A stretch of DNA of 64,000 nt from Prolixibacteraceae bacterium (GTDB lineage: Bacteria > Bacteroidota > Bacteroidia > Bacteroidales > Prolixibacteraceae): NCBI GenBank assembly GCA_028683385.1, contig JAQUIJ010000005.1, positions 248,001-312,000 of the forward strand, given 5' to 3'. Below, piece by piece: positions 7,113-16,042 of the stretch. The notes beneath the pieces are model-generated. The model made no database searches. It saw only the letters and a list, made by a program, of their open reading frames with translations, and was not told where the DNA came from. Made by a program: the position numbers and the translations under genes. Numbering within the stretch: position 1 is the stretch's first letter; every line of letters starts with the position of its first letter.

Positions 7113-9509
7113 TCACAACTTAAATACTTTTGCTGATAAACTTACTGAAAAACTAGCAAAAACAACCACTGAAACTGAACTTATTGGCATCAGTATCGCT
7201 GCCACTATAGGTGTCAAAGTTCCCTGAACCGCAAACGATAAGCCCACCAGATTGTACAGAAATGAAATCAGGAATCCGGCGTAAACAATTCGCATACTCC
7301 GGCGGGTAAAGCGTATGAACTTGTCCAGACTTGCAAACTTGTCCGATTGAAGGATGGCATCGCAAGCCGGCGAAAAGTTGAATACATTGTCGGCGACCAC
7401 AATTCCAACATTACTTTCGTTCAGCGCTCCGGCATCGTTTAGTCCATCGCCGATCATTAAAACCTTTTTGCCTCGTTTTTGTAATTCTCTGATGTATTCC
7501 AATTTGTCGGTTGGCGTTTGGTTGAAATGAAGGTTCTTTTCTGTACCAAAAATGCGAACCAGATTGGCTTTCTCTGCATCATTATCGCCAGTTAACAAAT
7601 GAAGTTCATGTGTTTGCTGTAGCTTTTGAATCAGCTTTCCCAGTCCGGGGCGATATTCGTTTTCAAGCTGAAAATAACCAGCAACCGAGCTGTCAAGGTA
7701 AATCCAGACCTCTGTTTTTAGATTCTCATTTTCCGTTTTACCTCCACTAACAAAATATTTAGAGCCGATGTTTAATTTGATCCCATTTATTTTTCCTGAA
7801 ATGCCCAACGAAGGAATCTCCTGAAAATCGCTCACATCGAGCAATTCATCAGCTTCAATAAAATTGAATATGGTTTTGCTTAGTGGGTGCGACGAATGAA
7901 ATACCAGCGACTTAATCATCCGCAACTGTTCTTTGCTTAGTTTCTTACCGATAAATCGGATGTCAGACATTTGTGCATTTGTAATTGTACCTGTTTTATC
8001 GAAAACTACCGTGTCAACTTTATACAGATGTTCAATGACTGCTGTATTTTTCAGGTAAAACCCTTTCCGGCCAAATTGCCGCATGGTGCTTCCAAAGGTG
8101 AACGGAACTGTTAAGGCCAATGCGCAGGGGCAGGCAATTATGAGTACCGAAGTAAACGCGAAAAGTGCAATTTCAGGCCGGTTGAAATGCCAGAAGATAC
8201 CGGAAATAATGGCGATCAGTACAACAACAATGGTGAAATACTGGCTTACCCGGTTGATGATTGTTTTTAGCTTATTGTCGGCAGTAAACGGGTTTTCGGC
8301 TTGATTCCAGAGTTGTGTGAGGTAGCTTTGCTGAACTTCTTTCTCAATCGTAAGTTCAATGGCATTTCCAATTTGGCGGCCACCGGCAAATACAAAATCG
8401 CCGGCACTTTTGGCTACCGGCATCGACTCGCCTGTTACAAAACTGTAATCAATACTTGCCATTTCACTTTTCAGAATTGAATCGGCTGGTACAATTTCCT
8501 GATTTCGAACCAGAATCCGATCGCCAGCTTTCAAGTCCTCAAGCGCAATAGTTTGATTTCCCGTTTCGGTAATTTGTGTAACAGCCAGTGGAAAGTAGGT
8601 TTTGTAGTCGCGCTCAAACGAAAGTGCCTGATACGTTTTTCCCTGATACCAGCGGCCAATCAGCATAAAGAAGACAAGTCCGGTCAATGAATCGATGTAG
8701 CCAATGCCTTTTCCTGAAATGATTTCGATTAAACTTTGGCTGAAAAGCATGATTAATCCCATGGCGATTGGCAGGTCTATACTGATGATTCCTTTTTTCA
8801 GGCTTTTGTAGGCTGTAAGGAAATAATCGCTGGCACTGAATGTAAGCGCCGGAATAGCTAAGGCAACGCTCAGCCAGCCAAACAACCGCCGGATGTCGGG
8901 CTCCAGAAATTGGTGTCCGGGCAGGTATTGCGGAAAATGGTAAATCATGGCATTCATAAAGCTGAATGCAGCAATTCCAATTTTGAGGAATAGCTTTTTG
9001 TCCGACTGGTCTGTTGTCGGTTTTTCGATGCTATGCTGGTTGATTTCAGGAATATAATGGATGCTAACCAACAATTCAACCAGCTTCCGGAGTGAAATTT
9101 CGTTTTCCCTGAAGGTGATGTTGATTTCCTTCTTCGGGAAATTAACGATGGATTGAATGATGCCCGGATTCAGGCTATTCAGATTTTCCAACAACCAAAT
9201 GCATGATGCGCAATGAATTTCAGGAATGAAAAAACTGACTTTTGAGAAGCCGCCTTCAGAAAAGGTTAGAATTTTAGATTTGAATTTTTCGAGATCGAGA
9301 AAAGCGTAGGTTTCGTCGGCAGGTTTTTTTTCGTCTTCAATTCGGATACCCTGCATGGGCTCGATCTGGTAATATTGTTTGAGCTGATTGGTATTTAGGA
9401 TTTGATAAACGGTCGAACAGCCAGAGCAGCAGAACGGGTTTCCCTCGAAAATAACAGGAGAATTTCCGCACGAATTTCCGCAATGAATACATTTTAATTC
9501 TTCACTCAT
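7113..9509 (-). CDS. ccoI: cbb3-associated copper-exporting P-type ATPase CcoI
   Basis: 798 residues. The N-terminus has a cysteine-rich cluster (CIHC at 7-10, CCSGC at 27-31) and an HMA-like domain with CASC at 100-103. A P1B-ATPase core follows: TGES at 359-362, the membrane CPC copper site at 460-462, the phosphorylated Asp in DKTGT (504-508) and GDGLND further on. CcoI/FixI supplies copper for CuB of CcoN. Gene position upstream of ccoS and ccoNO supports CcoI over a general CopA. Its start faces the cyd operon across 257 bp. Confidence 0.94.
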   Translation of the reverse strand: MSEELKCIHCGNSCGNSPVIFEGNPFCCSGCSTVYQILNTNQLKQYYQIEPMQGIRIEDEKKPADETYAFLDLEKFKSKILTFSEGGFSKVSFFIPEIHCASCIWLLENLNSLNPGIIQSIVNFPKKEINITFRENEISLRKLVELLVSIHYIPEINQHSIEKPTTDQSDKKLFLKIGIAAFSFMNAMIYHFPQYLPGHQFLEPDIRRLFGWLSVALAIPALTFSASDYFLTAYKSLKKGIISIDLPIAMGLIMLFSQSLIEIISGKGIGYIDSLTGLVFFMLIGRWYQGKTYQALSFERDYKTYFPLAVTQITETGNQTIALEDLKAGDRILVRNQEIVPADSILKSEMASIDYSFVTGESMPVAKSAGDFVFAGGRQIGNAIELTIEKEVQQSYLTQLWNQAENPFTADNKLKTIINRVSQYFTIVVVLIAIISGIFWHFNRPEIALFAFTSVLIIACPCALALTVPFTFGSTMRQFGRKGFYLKNTAVIEHLYKVDTVVFDKTGTITNAQMSDIRFIGKKLSKEQLRMIKSLVFHSSHPLSKTIFNFIEADELLDVSDFQEIPSLGISGKINGIKLNIGSKYFVSGGKTENENLKTEVWIYLDSSVAGYFQLENEYRPGLGKLIQKLQQTHELHLLTGDNDAEKANLVRIFGTEKNLHFNQTPTDKLEYIRELQKRGKKVLMIGDGLNDAGALNESNVGIVVADNVFNFSPACDAILQSDKFASLDKFIRFTRRSMRIVYAGFLISFLYNLVGLSFAVQGTLTPIVAAILMPISSVSVVVFASFSVSLSAKVFKL

Positions 9510-9766
9510 AAGTTCTGGGCTGGTCGTTGATCGACGTAAATAAGGATTGAAACTGGTATTTGTTCAACAACAGTAGCGAAAAAGTACAAATTAATCTGAT
9601 TAAAAATGGTTTATTTGTGTGTAATATACTGTCAGCTAATCATTTTCGGCAGAATCTATCAGCTATCAATATTATTGATCTGCTTTTAAGGTTCTAGGGT
9701 TTTTATAATCGTGAATTTCGGGTTATCTTTATATGTCAACTATTTAAACCGTTTATAACCCAAAAT
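9510..9766. promoter_or_regulatory. divergent control region between the cco and cyd operons
   Basis: 257 non-coding bases between the start codons of ccoI (minus) and the DUF4492 gene (plus). At 9665-9679 lies the perfect inverted repeat ATCAAT-ATT-ATTGAT, a candidate operator for a dimeric regulator. A possible cyd -7 box, TATCTTTA (9724-9731, 7/8 to TAnnTTTG), would start transcription about 30 nt before the DUF4492 ATG. No classical FNR box (TTGAT-N4-ATCAA) was found. Confidence 0.4.
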
Positions 9767-9982
9767 ATGAATGTATTTAAACGTACTTTCCGGTTTTACT
9801 ATGATGGATTTTCAAACCTTCCCCGCTGGGGTAAACAGGTTTGGTTGGTCATCCTGATCAAGCTTTTTATCATGTTCGTTATCCTGAAAATCTTTTTCTT
9901 TCCCAATTTTCTGAAGACGAATTTTAATAACGATTCAGATCGGAGCAATCACGTGCTTGAGAATTTAACAAATATCAACTAA
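9767..9982 (+). CDS. DUF4492 small membrane protein, cyd-associated
   Basis: 71 residues. It starts with a conserved FYYDGF segment (11-16), then a membrane helix (about 25-45) with IKLFIMFVILKIFFFP. This matches DUF4492, a short family found directly ahead of cydA in Bacteroidota. It may be an accessory or assembly factor of the bd oxidase; no biochemical role is established to my knowledge. It lies 18 nt before cydA and should be co-transcribed. Confidence 0.85.
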   Translation: MNVFKRTFRFYYDGFSNLPRWGKQVWLVILIKLFIMFVILKIFFFPNFLKTNFNNDSDRSNHVLENLTNIN

Positions 9983-10000
9983 TTTTTTAATAAAAAACCT

Positions 10001-11572
10001 ATGCTTGAAGGAATTAGTACATCTTTAGTCGATTGGTCAAGGGCGCAATTTGCACTTACGGCCATGTACCACTGGATTTTTGTGCCTTTGACACTTGGTC
10101 TGGGGATTATTATCGCTATTATGGAAACGCTCTACGTTAAAACCGGAAATCCGGAGTGGAAGCGCATAACCAAATTCTGGATGACCCTGTTCGGAATCAA
10201 CTTTGCTATTGGTGTTGCCACCGGTATTATTCTCGAATTCGAGTTTGGCACCAACTGGTCGAACTATTCGTGGTTTGTGGGCGACATTTTCGGCGCACCA
10301 CTGGCCATTGAAGGAATTCTGGCTTTCTTCATGGAATCTACTTTCATTGCCATCATGTTTTTTGGGTGGAACAAGGTGAGTAAAGGATTTCATTTAACAG
10401 CTACATGGTTGACAGCTATCGGAGCCAATTTATCAGCCTTATGGATTTTAGTTGCCAATGGTTGGATGCAAAAGCCTGTAGGTATGGTTTTTAATCCTGA
10501 AACTGCCCGAATGGAAATGACCAGTTTTTGGGAAGTATTGTTTTCGCCCATGGCCGTGCACAAGTTTTTACACACCACTTCGTCGTCATTTGTTTTGGCT
10601 GCCATTTTTGTAATCGGTGTTTCATCGTGGTATATTCTGAAAGGCCGGGATATTGTTTTTGCACGGAAGAGTATTGTGGTTAGTTCCATTTTCGGTTTTT
10701 TGGCAATTATCTACACCGTTTTTACCGGCGATAGTTCGGCTCGCGACATTGCCCATCATCAACCGATGAAATTTGCTGCTTTCGAAGGTTTGTACAATGG
10801 AAGCGAAGGCGCTGGACTGGTTGCACTTGGTTTATTTTCGGAAAACTCTACAGATCCGAATAACCAAAACCTGAAAGACTTTGCGGTAAAGATTGAAATC
10901 CCGAACATCTTGTCGTATATGGCTTTCCTGAATTGGAATGCTTTTGTCCCGGGAATTAATGATTTGATTAATGGAAATGAAAAGTACGGAGTTTTATCGG
11001 CTGACGAAAAAATTGCCCGTGGCAAATTAGCCATCGAAAAGCTTAAAGCATTTAAGGAAGCCAAAAAAGCTGGAAATGTTGTTGCGGCAGATTCTCTGAA
11101 AACCCAAATCATGAGTCCCGAATTTCAGAATAACAATTTTAAATATTTTGGCTACGGTTACATTGCCGATAAAAATACACTGGTTCCGAGTGTTGCATTT
11201 TCGTTTTACAGCTTTCACATCATGGTTGTACTGGGTATGTATTTTATTTTCTTTTTCCTGTTCGCGTTGTACTATACGCTCAAAGGAAAAATTCATAAAA
11301 AACGCAAATTCCTGAAAATTGCAATCTGGACCATCCCATTGGCTTATATTGCCAGTCAGGCAGGTTGGGTGTTGGCCGAAGTTGGCCGTCAGCCTTGGAT
11401 TATTCAGGATTTGATGCCTACAATTGCTGCAGTTACTAAAATCAGTGTTGGGGCAGTTCAGGTTACATTCTGGCTTTTTGCGATCATTTTTACCACATTG
11501 CTGATTGCCGAAATTAAAATCATGATGCGTCAAATTAAAATTGGATCTAAAACAGAAGGAGGAACCAACTAA
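10001..11572 (+). CDS. cydA: cytochrome bd ubiquinol oxidase subunit I
   Basis: 523 residues. H24 in MYHWIFVPL is the heme b595-type ligand. About nine helices are visible, with the quinol loop between the middle helices and GWVLAEVGRQPW near residue 453, the invariant heme d region. CydA oxidises quinol and reduces O2 without pumping protons. The stop overlaps the cydB start (TAATG), so the two are translationally coupled. A long insert (about 285-375) rich in Lys and Ala lies in the loop before the last helices. Confidence 0.97.
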   Translation: MLEGISTSLVDWSRAQFALTAMYHWIFVPLTLGLGIIIAIMETLYVKTGNPEWKRITKFWMTLFGINFAIGVATGIILEFEFGTNWSNYSWFVGDIFGAPLAIEGILAFFMESTFIAIMFFGWNKVSKGFHLTATWLTAIGANLSALWILVANGWMQKPVGMVFNPETARMEMTSFWEVLFSPMAVHKFLHTTSSSFVLAAIFVIGVSSWYILKGRDIVFARKSIVVSSIFGFLAIIYTVFTGDSSARDIAHHQPMKFAAFEGLYNGSEGAGLVALGLFSENSTDPNNQNLKDFAVKIEIPNILSYMAFLNWNAFVPGINDLINGNEKYGVLSADEKIARGKLAIEKLKAFKEAKKAGNVVAADSLKTQIMSPEFQNNNFKYFGYGYIADKNTLVPSVAFSFYSFHIMVVLGMYFIFFFLFALYYTLKGKIHKKRKFLKIAIWTIPLAYIASQAGWVLAEVGRQPWIIQDLMPTIAAVTKISVGAVQVTFWLFAIIFTTLLIAEIKIMMRQIKIGSKTEGGTN

Positions 11573-12702
11573 TGTTCGAATCACTATCACTCTTAAGTTT
11601 ACAGCAATACTGGTGGCTGATCGTTTCGCTGCTGGGTGCTTTGTTTGTTTTCCTGATGTTTGTACAGGGCGGTGAAACCTTGTTTCTTGCCATCGCCAAA
11701 AACGAAGAAGAAAAGTCACTTTTGGTGAATACACTTGGCCGGAAATGGGAATTTACTTTTACTACACTGGTTACATTTGGAGGAGCCTTCTTTGCATCGT
11801 TTCCATTATTTTATGCGACTTCATTTGGTGGCGCTTACTGGGTTTGGTTTGCCATCCTGATCTCTTTTGTCATTCAGGCTGTTTCGTTTGAATTCAGGAA
11901 AAAACCGGCAAACTTTTTAGGCGCAAAAACCTACGAGATCTTCCTTTTTATCAATGGATTGCTCGGACCGCTGCTCGTTGGAACTGCTGTTGGAACCTTC
12001 TTTAACGGTGCCATGTTTTCGCTCGACGATATGAAACATGTGACCTGGGGAACCGAATTCCGTGGTTTGGAAGCCGTACTTACGTTTCACAACCTGGCTT
12101 TAGGACTCGCTGTTGTATTTCTTTCGCGTGTTTTGGGCTTGCTTTATTTTATGAATTCAATTGACAATGAAGTAATTTACGAACGCTCAAAGAGGCAATT
12201 GTTATACAATACAATCCCATTTCTGGTATTCTTCCTGTATTTTGTGATTGCACTTCTTTTCAAGGATGGATTTGCTTACAATCCAACTTCCGGGGAAATC
12301 AGCATTGAATCGTATAAATACCTGCACAACTTACTGGCTATTCCGGTTAATACGCTGATGCTTCTGATTGGTGTGGTTGGCGTTTTGTGGGGAATTGGTA
12401 CAACAATCCTGAAAGGCGGTACCAAAGGAATCTGGTTTGCCGGTGGTGGAACTGTTCTCACGGTTTGGGCTTTGTTGATTCTGGCAGCATTCAATAACAC
12501 CAGTTTCTATCCTTCAATCTTCGAAATGCAATCGTCGTTGACTATTGAGAATGCTTCTTCAAGCAAGTTTACTTTGGTGGCTATGAGCTATGTTTCGTTG
12601 TTTGTTCCGTTTGTGCTGGGTTACATCTGGTACGCCTGGAAATCGATGAACAACGAAAAAATCAGCACCAAAGAACTGGAGCAGGAGCACCATGTTTATT
12701 AA
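11572..12702 (+). CDS. cydB: cytochrome bd ubiquinol oxidase subunit II
   Basis: 376 residues, all-helical membrane protein, full length for CydB. The N-terminus (YWWLIVSLLGALFVFLMFVQGG) carries the family pattern of the first helix, in which Gln-Gly-Gly follows the helix. CydB pairs with CydA to form the heterodimer that stabilises the hemes. It overlaps cydA by one base and is followed by a word-repeat hairpin and then a CydX-like gene. Confidence 0.96.
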   Translation: MFESLSLLSLQQYWWLIVSLLGALFVFLMFVQGGETLFLAIAKNEEEKSLLVNTLGRKWEFTFTTLVTFGGAFFASFPLFYATSFGGAYWVWFAILISFVIQAVSFEFRKKPANFLGAKTYEIFLFINGLLGPLLVGTAVGTFFNGAMFSLDDMKHVTWGTEFRGLEAVLTFHNLALGLAVVFLSRVLGLLYFMNSIDNEVIYERSKRQLLYNTIPFLVFFLYFVIALLFKDGFAYNPTSGEISIESYKYLHNLLAIPVNTLMLLIGVVGVLWGIGTTILKGGTKGIWFAGGGTVLTVWALLILAAFNNTSFYPSIFEMQSSLTIENASSSKFTLVAMSYVSLFVPFVLGYIWYAWKSMNNEKISTKELEQEHHVY

Positions 12703-12708
12703 AATAGT

Positions 12709-12767
12709 AAAGAGTCATTAGTCATTTGAAAAAGGGAAAGCATTTTTCCAGTGACTAATGAATCTTT
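12709..12767. repeat. inverted word-repeat hairpin, TCATTAGTCA type
   Basis: The arms 12709-12735 and 12741-12767 match as reverse complements at 23 of 27 positions with a 5-nt loop. The hairpin lies between cydB and the CydX-like gene. It lacks a U-run directly after the stem, so it is not a classic terminator, though it could attenuate expression or protect the cydB 3' end. Confidence 0.65.
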
Positions 12768-12804
12768 CCAAATCTTAAATTGTAAATCTTTTAAATGAAA
12801 TAGT

Positions 12805-12942
12805 ATGTACTGGAGTTCAATATTTTGGTTTATAAGCTGGCCGGTGCTGGTAATCATCAGTTATCAACTGATTAAATTTACCATTCTGAAATACGAAGAA
12901 ATTCTGGAAAAACCTGTAAAGAAGGCCGTTCCGGAGAAATAA
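12805..12942 (+). CDS. CydX-like small membrane protein
   Basis: 45 residues. It starts MYWSSIFWFISWPVLVI and has one membrane helix (about 5-25), then a charged tail with EEILEKPVKKAVPEK. Size, single helix, aromatic N-terminus and position after cydB match the CydX/CydS class of third subunits of bd oxidases, but the sequence is not close to proteobacterial CydX. The codons look coding (clean frame from ATG to TAA). It is the last gene of the cyd operon, directly ahead of the terminator. Confidence 0.6.
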   Translation: MYWSSIFWFISWPVLVIISYQLIKFTILKYEEILEKPVKKAVPEK

Positions 12943-12973
12943 CAGGATGTTAAGGTCCAATTGTTTATCTATC

Positions 12974-13049
12974 AAAACCTTCAGGGCGTAACGCTCTGGA
13001 GGTTTTTTATATCAAAAAAGGCTACCATAACGGAAGCCTTTTTTGATAT
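12974..13049. terminator. double terminator between the cyd and nuo operons
   Basis: Two hairpins in series. The first (12974-13008) has an AAAACCTTCAGGGCG stem and a T-run, reading plus for cyd. The second (13009-13049) is a perfect 15-bp stem ATATCAAAAAAGGCT with an 11-nt loop and A/T runs on both sides, so it can stop transcription from both directions, including the end of nuoN on the minus strand. Confidence 0.85.
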
Positions 13050-13069
13050 ATATCGCTAATACTAACATC

Positions 13070-14443
13070 TTAAATTGGCAATCGCCACATAAAAATTCCC
13101 ATAAACAATACAGCAACAGTGCAAACTATAATCAGCGCTCCATTGATCTTGCTGACAATAATCGGATAGGGTTGTTGCTTGTCGGTAAAAATTTCGCGAA
13201 TCACGAAGAAATAATAATACACTCCGATGATGGCCATGATAATGGCGAAAATACTGGTCAGTAAAATTCCCTGGCTGATAGACAATACAAAGACCTGATA
13301 CTTGGCCATAAATCCTGAAGTTGGCGGAATACCTGCCAACGACATCAGCAATACGATAGCTGGCACAGCAACCCATGGTTTTGCTTTATAAAGACCTCGG
13401 AATATCGTAAGATCTTCCAATCCATCGGAAGCGCGTTTCATCAGGATGAAAATGATGAACAACGGAACTGTCGCCAGTGAATAAACGAAGGTGTAATATA
13501 ATAAAACTGATGCCGATGAATCGTGCTGCGACAACATGGCAAGCATAAGGAACCCGCTGTGTGAAATAGCTGAATAGGCAAGAAGCCGTTTAAAATTATT
13601 TTGTTTTAAAGCTCCAAGATTCCCAATCAATAAGGTCAATCCCGTCATTACCCAAAGCGCCTTTTCGAGTTGTGGAGGCAACGGTAATAATCCCATTCCA
13701 AGTAAACGGTAAAAGGCAGCAAACCCTGCAGTTTTTACTACAGTTGCCATAAAAGCAGTGACAAGTGTTGGCGCTCCTTCATATACATCGGGACTCCAGA
13801 AATGAAAGGGAGCAGCCGCAATTTTAAATGCAACGCCAATCAGGATAAAGAGAAGCCCAACCATTAACATCGGAGGCAAATGACCGTTGAATTGGGCAAT
13901 GTAAGTTTTGATTTCGGGAAGATAGAATGTTGCTGAAGCCCCGTAAACCAAGGCAATTCCGAAAAGGAAAATGGCAGTGGCAAACGAGCCGAGCATAAAA
14001 TATTTAAACGATGCCTCGTTCGACCGATAGGAGTATTTTTTCCCTCCTGCCAGCACATACAATGGAATGGATAAAATTTCGATACCAAGAAAGAGCATGA
14101 TGAGATTGGAAAACGAAGTCATCAGGAAAGCTCCTGTTAGGGCAAACAACATGAGTGCATAATGTTCTGCAACGTGAAACTCCATCGTTTCGTAATAGTC
14201 GACCCCAAACAGAAAAATCAGAATGGTTATAATGATCATGGAGATGTTAAAGGCAATCGAAAAATTGTCGAGTAGGATCATGTCGTGAAAATATTTCGAT
14301 CCGAGTCCCCAATCTCTGATTGAAAGTATTAGTGAAACTCCTAAGCCTGCAATTGCAACAGGCGCCAAAATGGCTTTGTTTTTGGTGAATCCCAGATACA
14401 AAACTATTATCCCAAGAACTATCGTAAAAATTAATGCACTCAT
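13070..14443 (-). CDS. nuoN: NADH-quinone oxidoreductase subunit N
   Basis: 457 residues, multi-helix antiporter-like subunit of Complex I. The proton_antipo_M pattern is present: LAGIPPTSGF near residue 374, the HSGF region and a conserved helix-5 Glu in LFLGIEILSIPLYVLAG. It is one of three proton-pumping modules with NuoM and NuoL. It is last in the nuo operon, ahead of the shared terminator. The gap to nuoM (14444-14604) contains a word-repeat hairpin. Confidence 0.95.
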   Translation of the reverse strand: MSALIFTIVLGIIVLYLGFTKNKAILAPVAIAGLGVSLILSIRDWGLGSKYFHDMILLDNFSIAFNISMIIITILIFLFGVDYYETMEFHVAEHYALMLFALTGAFLMTSFSNLIMLFLGIEILSIPLYVLAGGKKYSYRSNEASFKYFMLGSFATAIFLFGIALVYGASATFYLPEIKTYIAQFNGHLPPMLMVGLLFILIGVAFKIAAAPFHFWSPDVYEGAPTLVTAFMATVVKTAGFAAFYRLLGMGLLPLPPQLEKALWVMTGLTLLIGNLGALKQNNFKRLLAYSAISHSGFLMLAMLSQHDSSASVLLYYTFVYSLATVPLFIIFILMKRASDGLEDLTIFRGLYKAKPWVAVPAIVLLMSLAGIPPTSGFMAKYQVFVLSISQGILLTSIFAIIMAIIGVYYYFFVIREIFTDKQQPYPIIVSKINGALIIVCTVAVLFMGIFMWRLPI

Positions 14444-14482
14444 TGCTGTATATCTATATTTCTATTTTTCAATTTTCTAAAA

Positions 14483-14550
14483 GGAAAAAGTTAATAGTCA
14501 TTGGGAAAAAGTTTAGAAGTGACTTTTTTAATGACTGATGACTATTTTCC
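14483..14550. repeat. inverted word-repeat hairpin in the nuoM-nuoN gap
   Basis: The left arm 14483-14512 and right arm 14519-14550 are imperfect reverse complements built from GGAAAA, TAGTCATT and AAAAAGT words. They form a long hairpin with a short loop inside the nuo transcript. It is similar in words to 12709-12767. Confidence 0.55.
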
Positions 14551-14604
14551 AATATAAATCAGTTCGATATCGTTTTTAATCCAACTATAATTCTGTCAGA
14601 ATTA

Positions 14605-16038
14605 CTAATGTGCCAAGCCCGAAAAGACTTCAGCAACAGGTTTTAATATATCAAATATCGGTTGCGGGTAAATTCCAAGTCCTAGAATTACAACGATCAA
14701 CGGAACTAGAATCCAGTAATCCAAAGCACGTAAATCAGTTGCTTTTGCAAAAGCAACCTTTTTATCGCCCAGCATAACCCGTTGGTAAGCATATAGCATA
14801 TAAATTGCGCCAAGTATCATGGTCAATCCGCCAAATAGAGCGAACCAAATCGATTGTTGAAATAGTCCGGTAATCATCAGAAACTCTCCCACAAAACCCG
14901 CAGTCAGCGGAAGGGCAATCGATCCCAACAGAATGATCAGGAATAGAATGGCCATATTCGGCGCATTTATTTTCAATCCTCCCAGTTGGGGCATTTCGGT
15001 TGTTCCGGTTTGTTCTTTTACCAAGCAGGCCAAGTAAAACAAGGCTGCAATGGTAACCCCGTGACTGAGAACCTGAAAAATAAGTCCTTGATAAGCATAG
15101 GCATTCAGCACAAACATGGCAGCGGCCATGAGTGAAATATGCGCCATAGACGAATAGGCGATCATCGTTTTCAGGTTGGTGTGTTTATAGGCGATTACCG
15201 AAGCGTATATAACGCCAATCAGGCTCATTATAATTACCAGATTTTGCCAGTATAAAACTCCTAGTGGTACAACTGGAAAAAGGAAGCGTAAAGCGCCGTA
15301 AATTCCCATTTTGGTCATCACTCCGGCCAAAATCATTACGCCTTGTGTCGAAGCCATTTTATAGGTTGGCGGTTGCCAGGTATGAAACGGAAATATTGGC
15401 ATCTTGATGGCAAAAGCGATGAACAGAATCCAGAATAACCAGTTTTGGGTTCCTGCCGGAATATGTAATTGGCTGAATGCCGAAAAATCAGTTGTGTGTG
15501 TGCCTGGTGTCAGTTGGTAGAGGTAAATAATCCCGAACAACAGGAATAAACTTCCGGCCAGGGTATAAATGAAGAATTTCAGGGTGATTGCTTTCCGATC
15601 GTCGCCACCCCAAACCAACAGGATGAAATAGACCGGAATGAGCGCCAGTTCCCAGAAAACATAGAACAGGAACGCGTTCTGTGCCAGAAAAACTCCGATT
15701 AATGCAGCTTGCGCGCACAAAATCAAACAATTCAGCATCGGGACATTCTTTTGGTCGCGACCAAAGCCGGCCATAACAACAAATGGGAACAGCAGATTGG
15801 TTAGCAAAAGCATAATCGTACTAATGCCATCGTAACCCAGCGAAAATTGAATTCCCAGATAGTTGATCCATTGGGCTGAATATGTTACCGATTGATCAGC
15901 GTTTAGCAGCGACAACGTCAGTAACAAATTTACAACTGTTGAAATGAGCGCAACTGTTCTCGCTGTAGCTGCTTTCCTGAAAAACAGGAGGGACAGGCCT
16001 GTTATAAATGGAATTAAAAGTATTATCAGTAGTATCAT
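14605..16038 (-). CDS. nuoM: NADH-quinone oxidoreductase subunit M
   Basis: 477 residues, about 14 helices. The antiporter-like core has the conserved Glu in YVFWELALIPVYF (about 126-138) and Lys/His positions in FPFHTWQPPTYKMAS and IAYSSMAHIS. It is a proton-translocating subunit of the membrane arm. It lies 4 nt after nuoL, so the two genes are tightly coupled. Confidence 0.96.
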   Translation of the reverse strand: MILLIILLIPFITGLSLLFFRKAATARTVALISTVVNLLLTLSLLNADQSVTYSAQWINYLGIQFSLGYDGISTIMLLLTNLLFPFVVMAGFGRDQKNVPMLNCLILCAQAALIGVFLAQNAFLFYVFWELALIPVYFILLVWGGDDRKAITLKFFIYTLAGSLFLLFGIIYLYQLTPGTHTTDFSAFSQLHIPAGTQNWLFWILFIAFAIKMPIFPFHTWQPPTYKMASTQGVMILAGVMTKMGIYGALRFLFPVVPLGVLYWQNLVIIMSLIGVIYASVIAYKHTNLKTMIAYSSMAHISLMAAAMFVLNAYAYQGLIFQVLSHGVTIAALFYLACLVKEQTGTTEMPQLGGLKINAPNMAILFLIILLGSIALPLTAGFVGEFLMITGLFQQSIWFALFGGLTMILGAIYMLYAYQRVMLGDKKVAFAKATDLRALDYWILVPLIVVILGLGIYPQPIFDILKPVAEVFSGLAH

Positions 16039-16042
16039 GTTT

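Noticed and set aside
9510-9766. FNR/CRP-type site between cco and cyd
   Set aside because: No TTGAT-N4-ATCAA arrangement is present; the palindrome has the half-sites in the opposite order (ATCAAT...ATTGAT).
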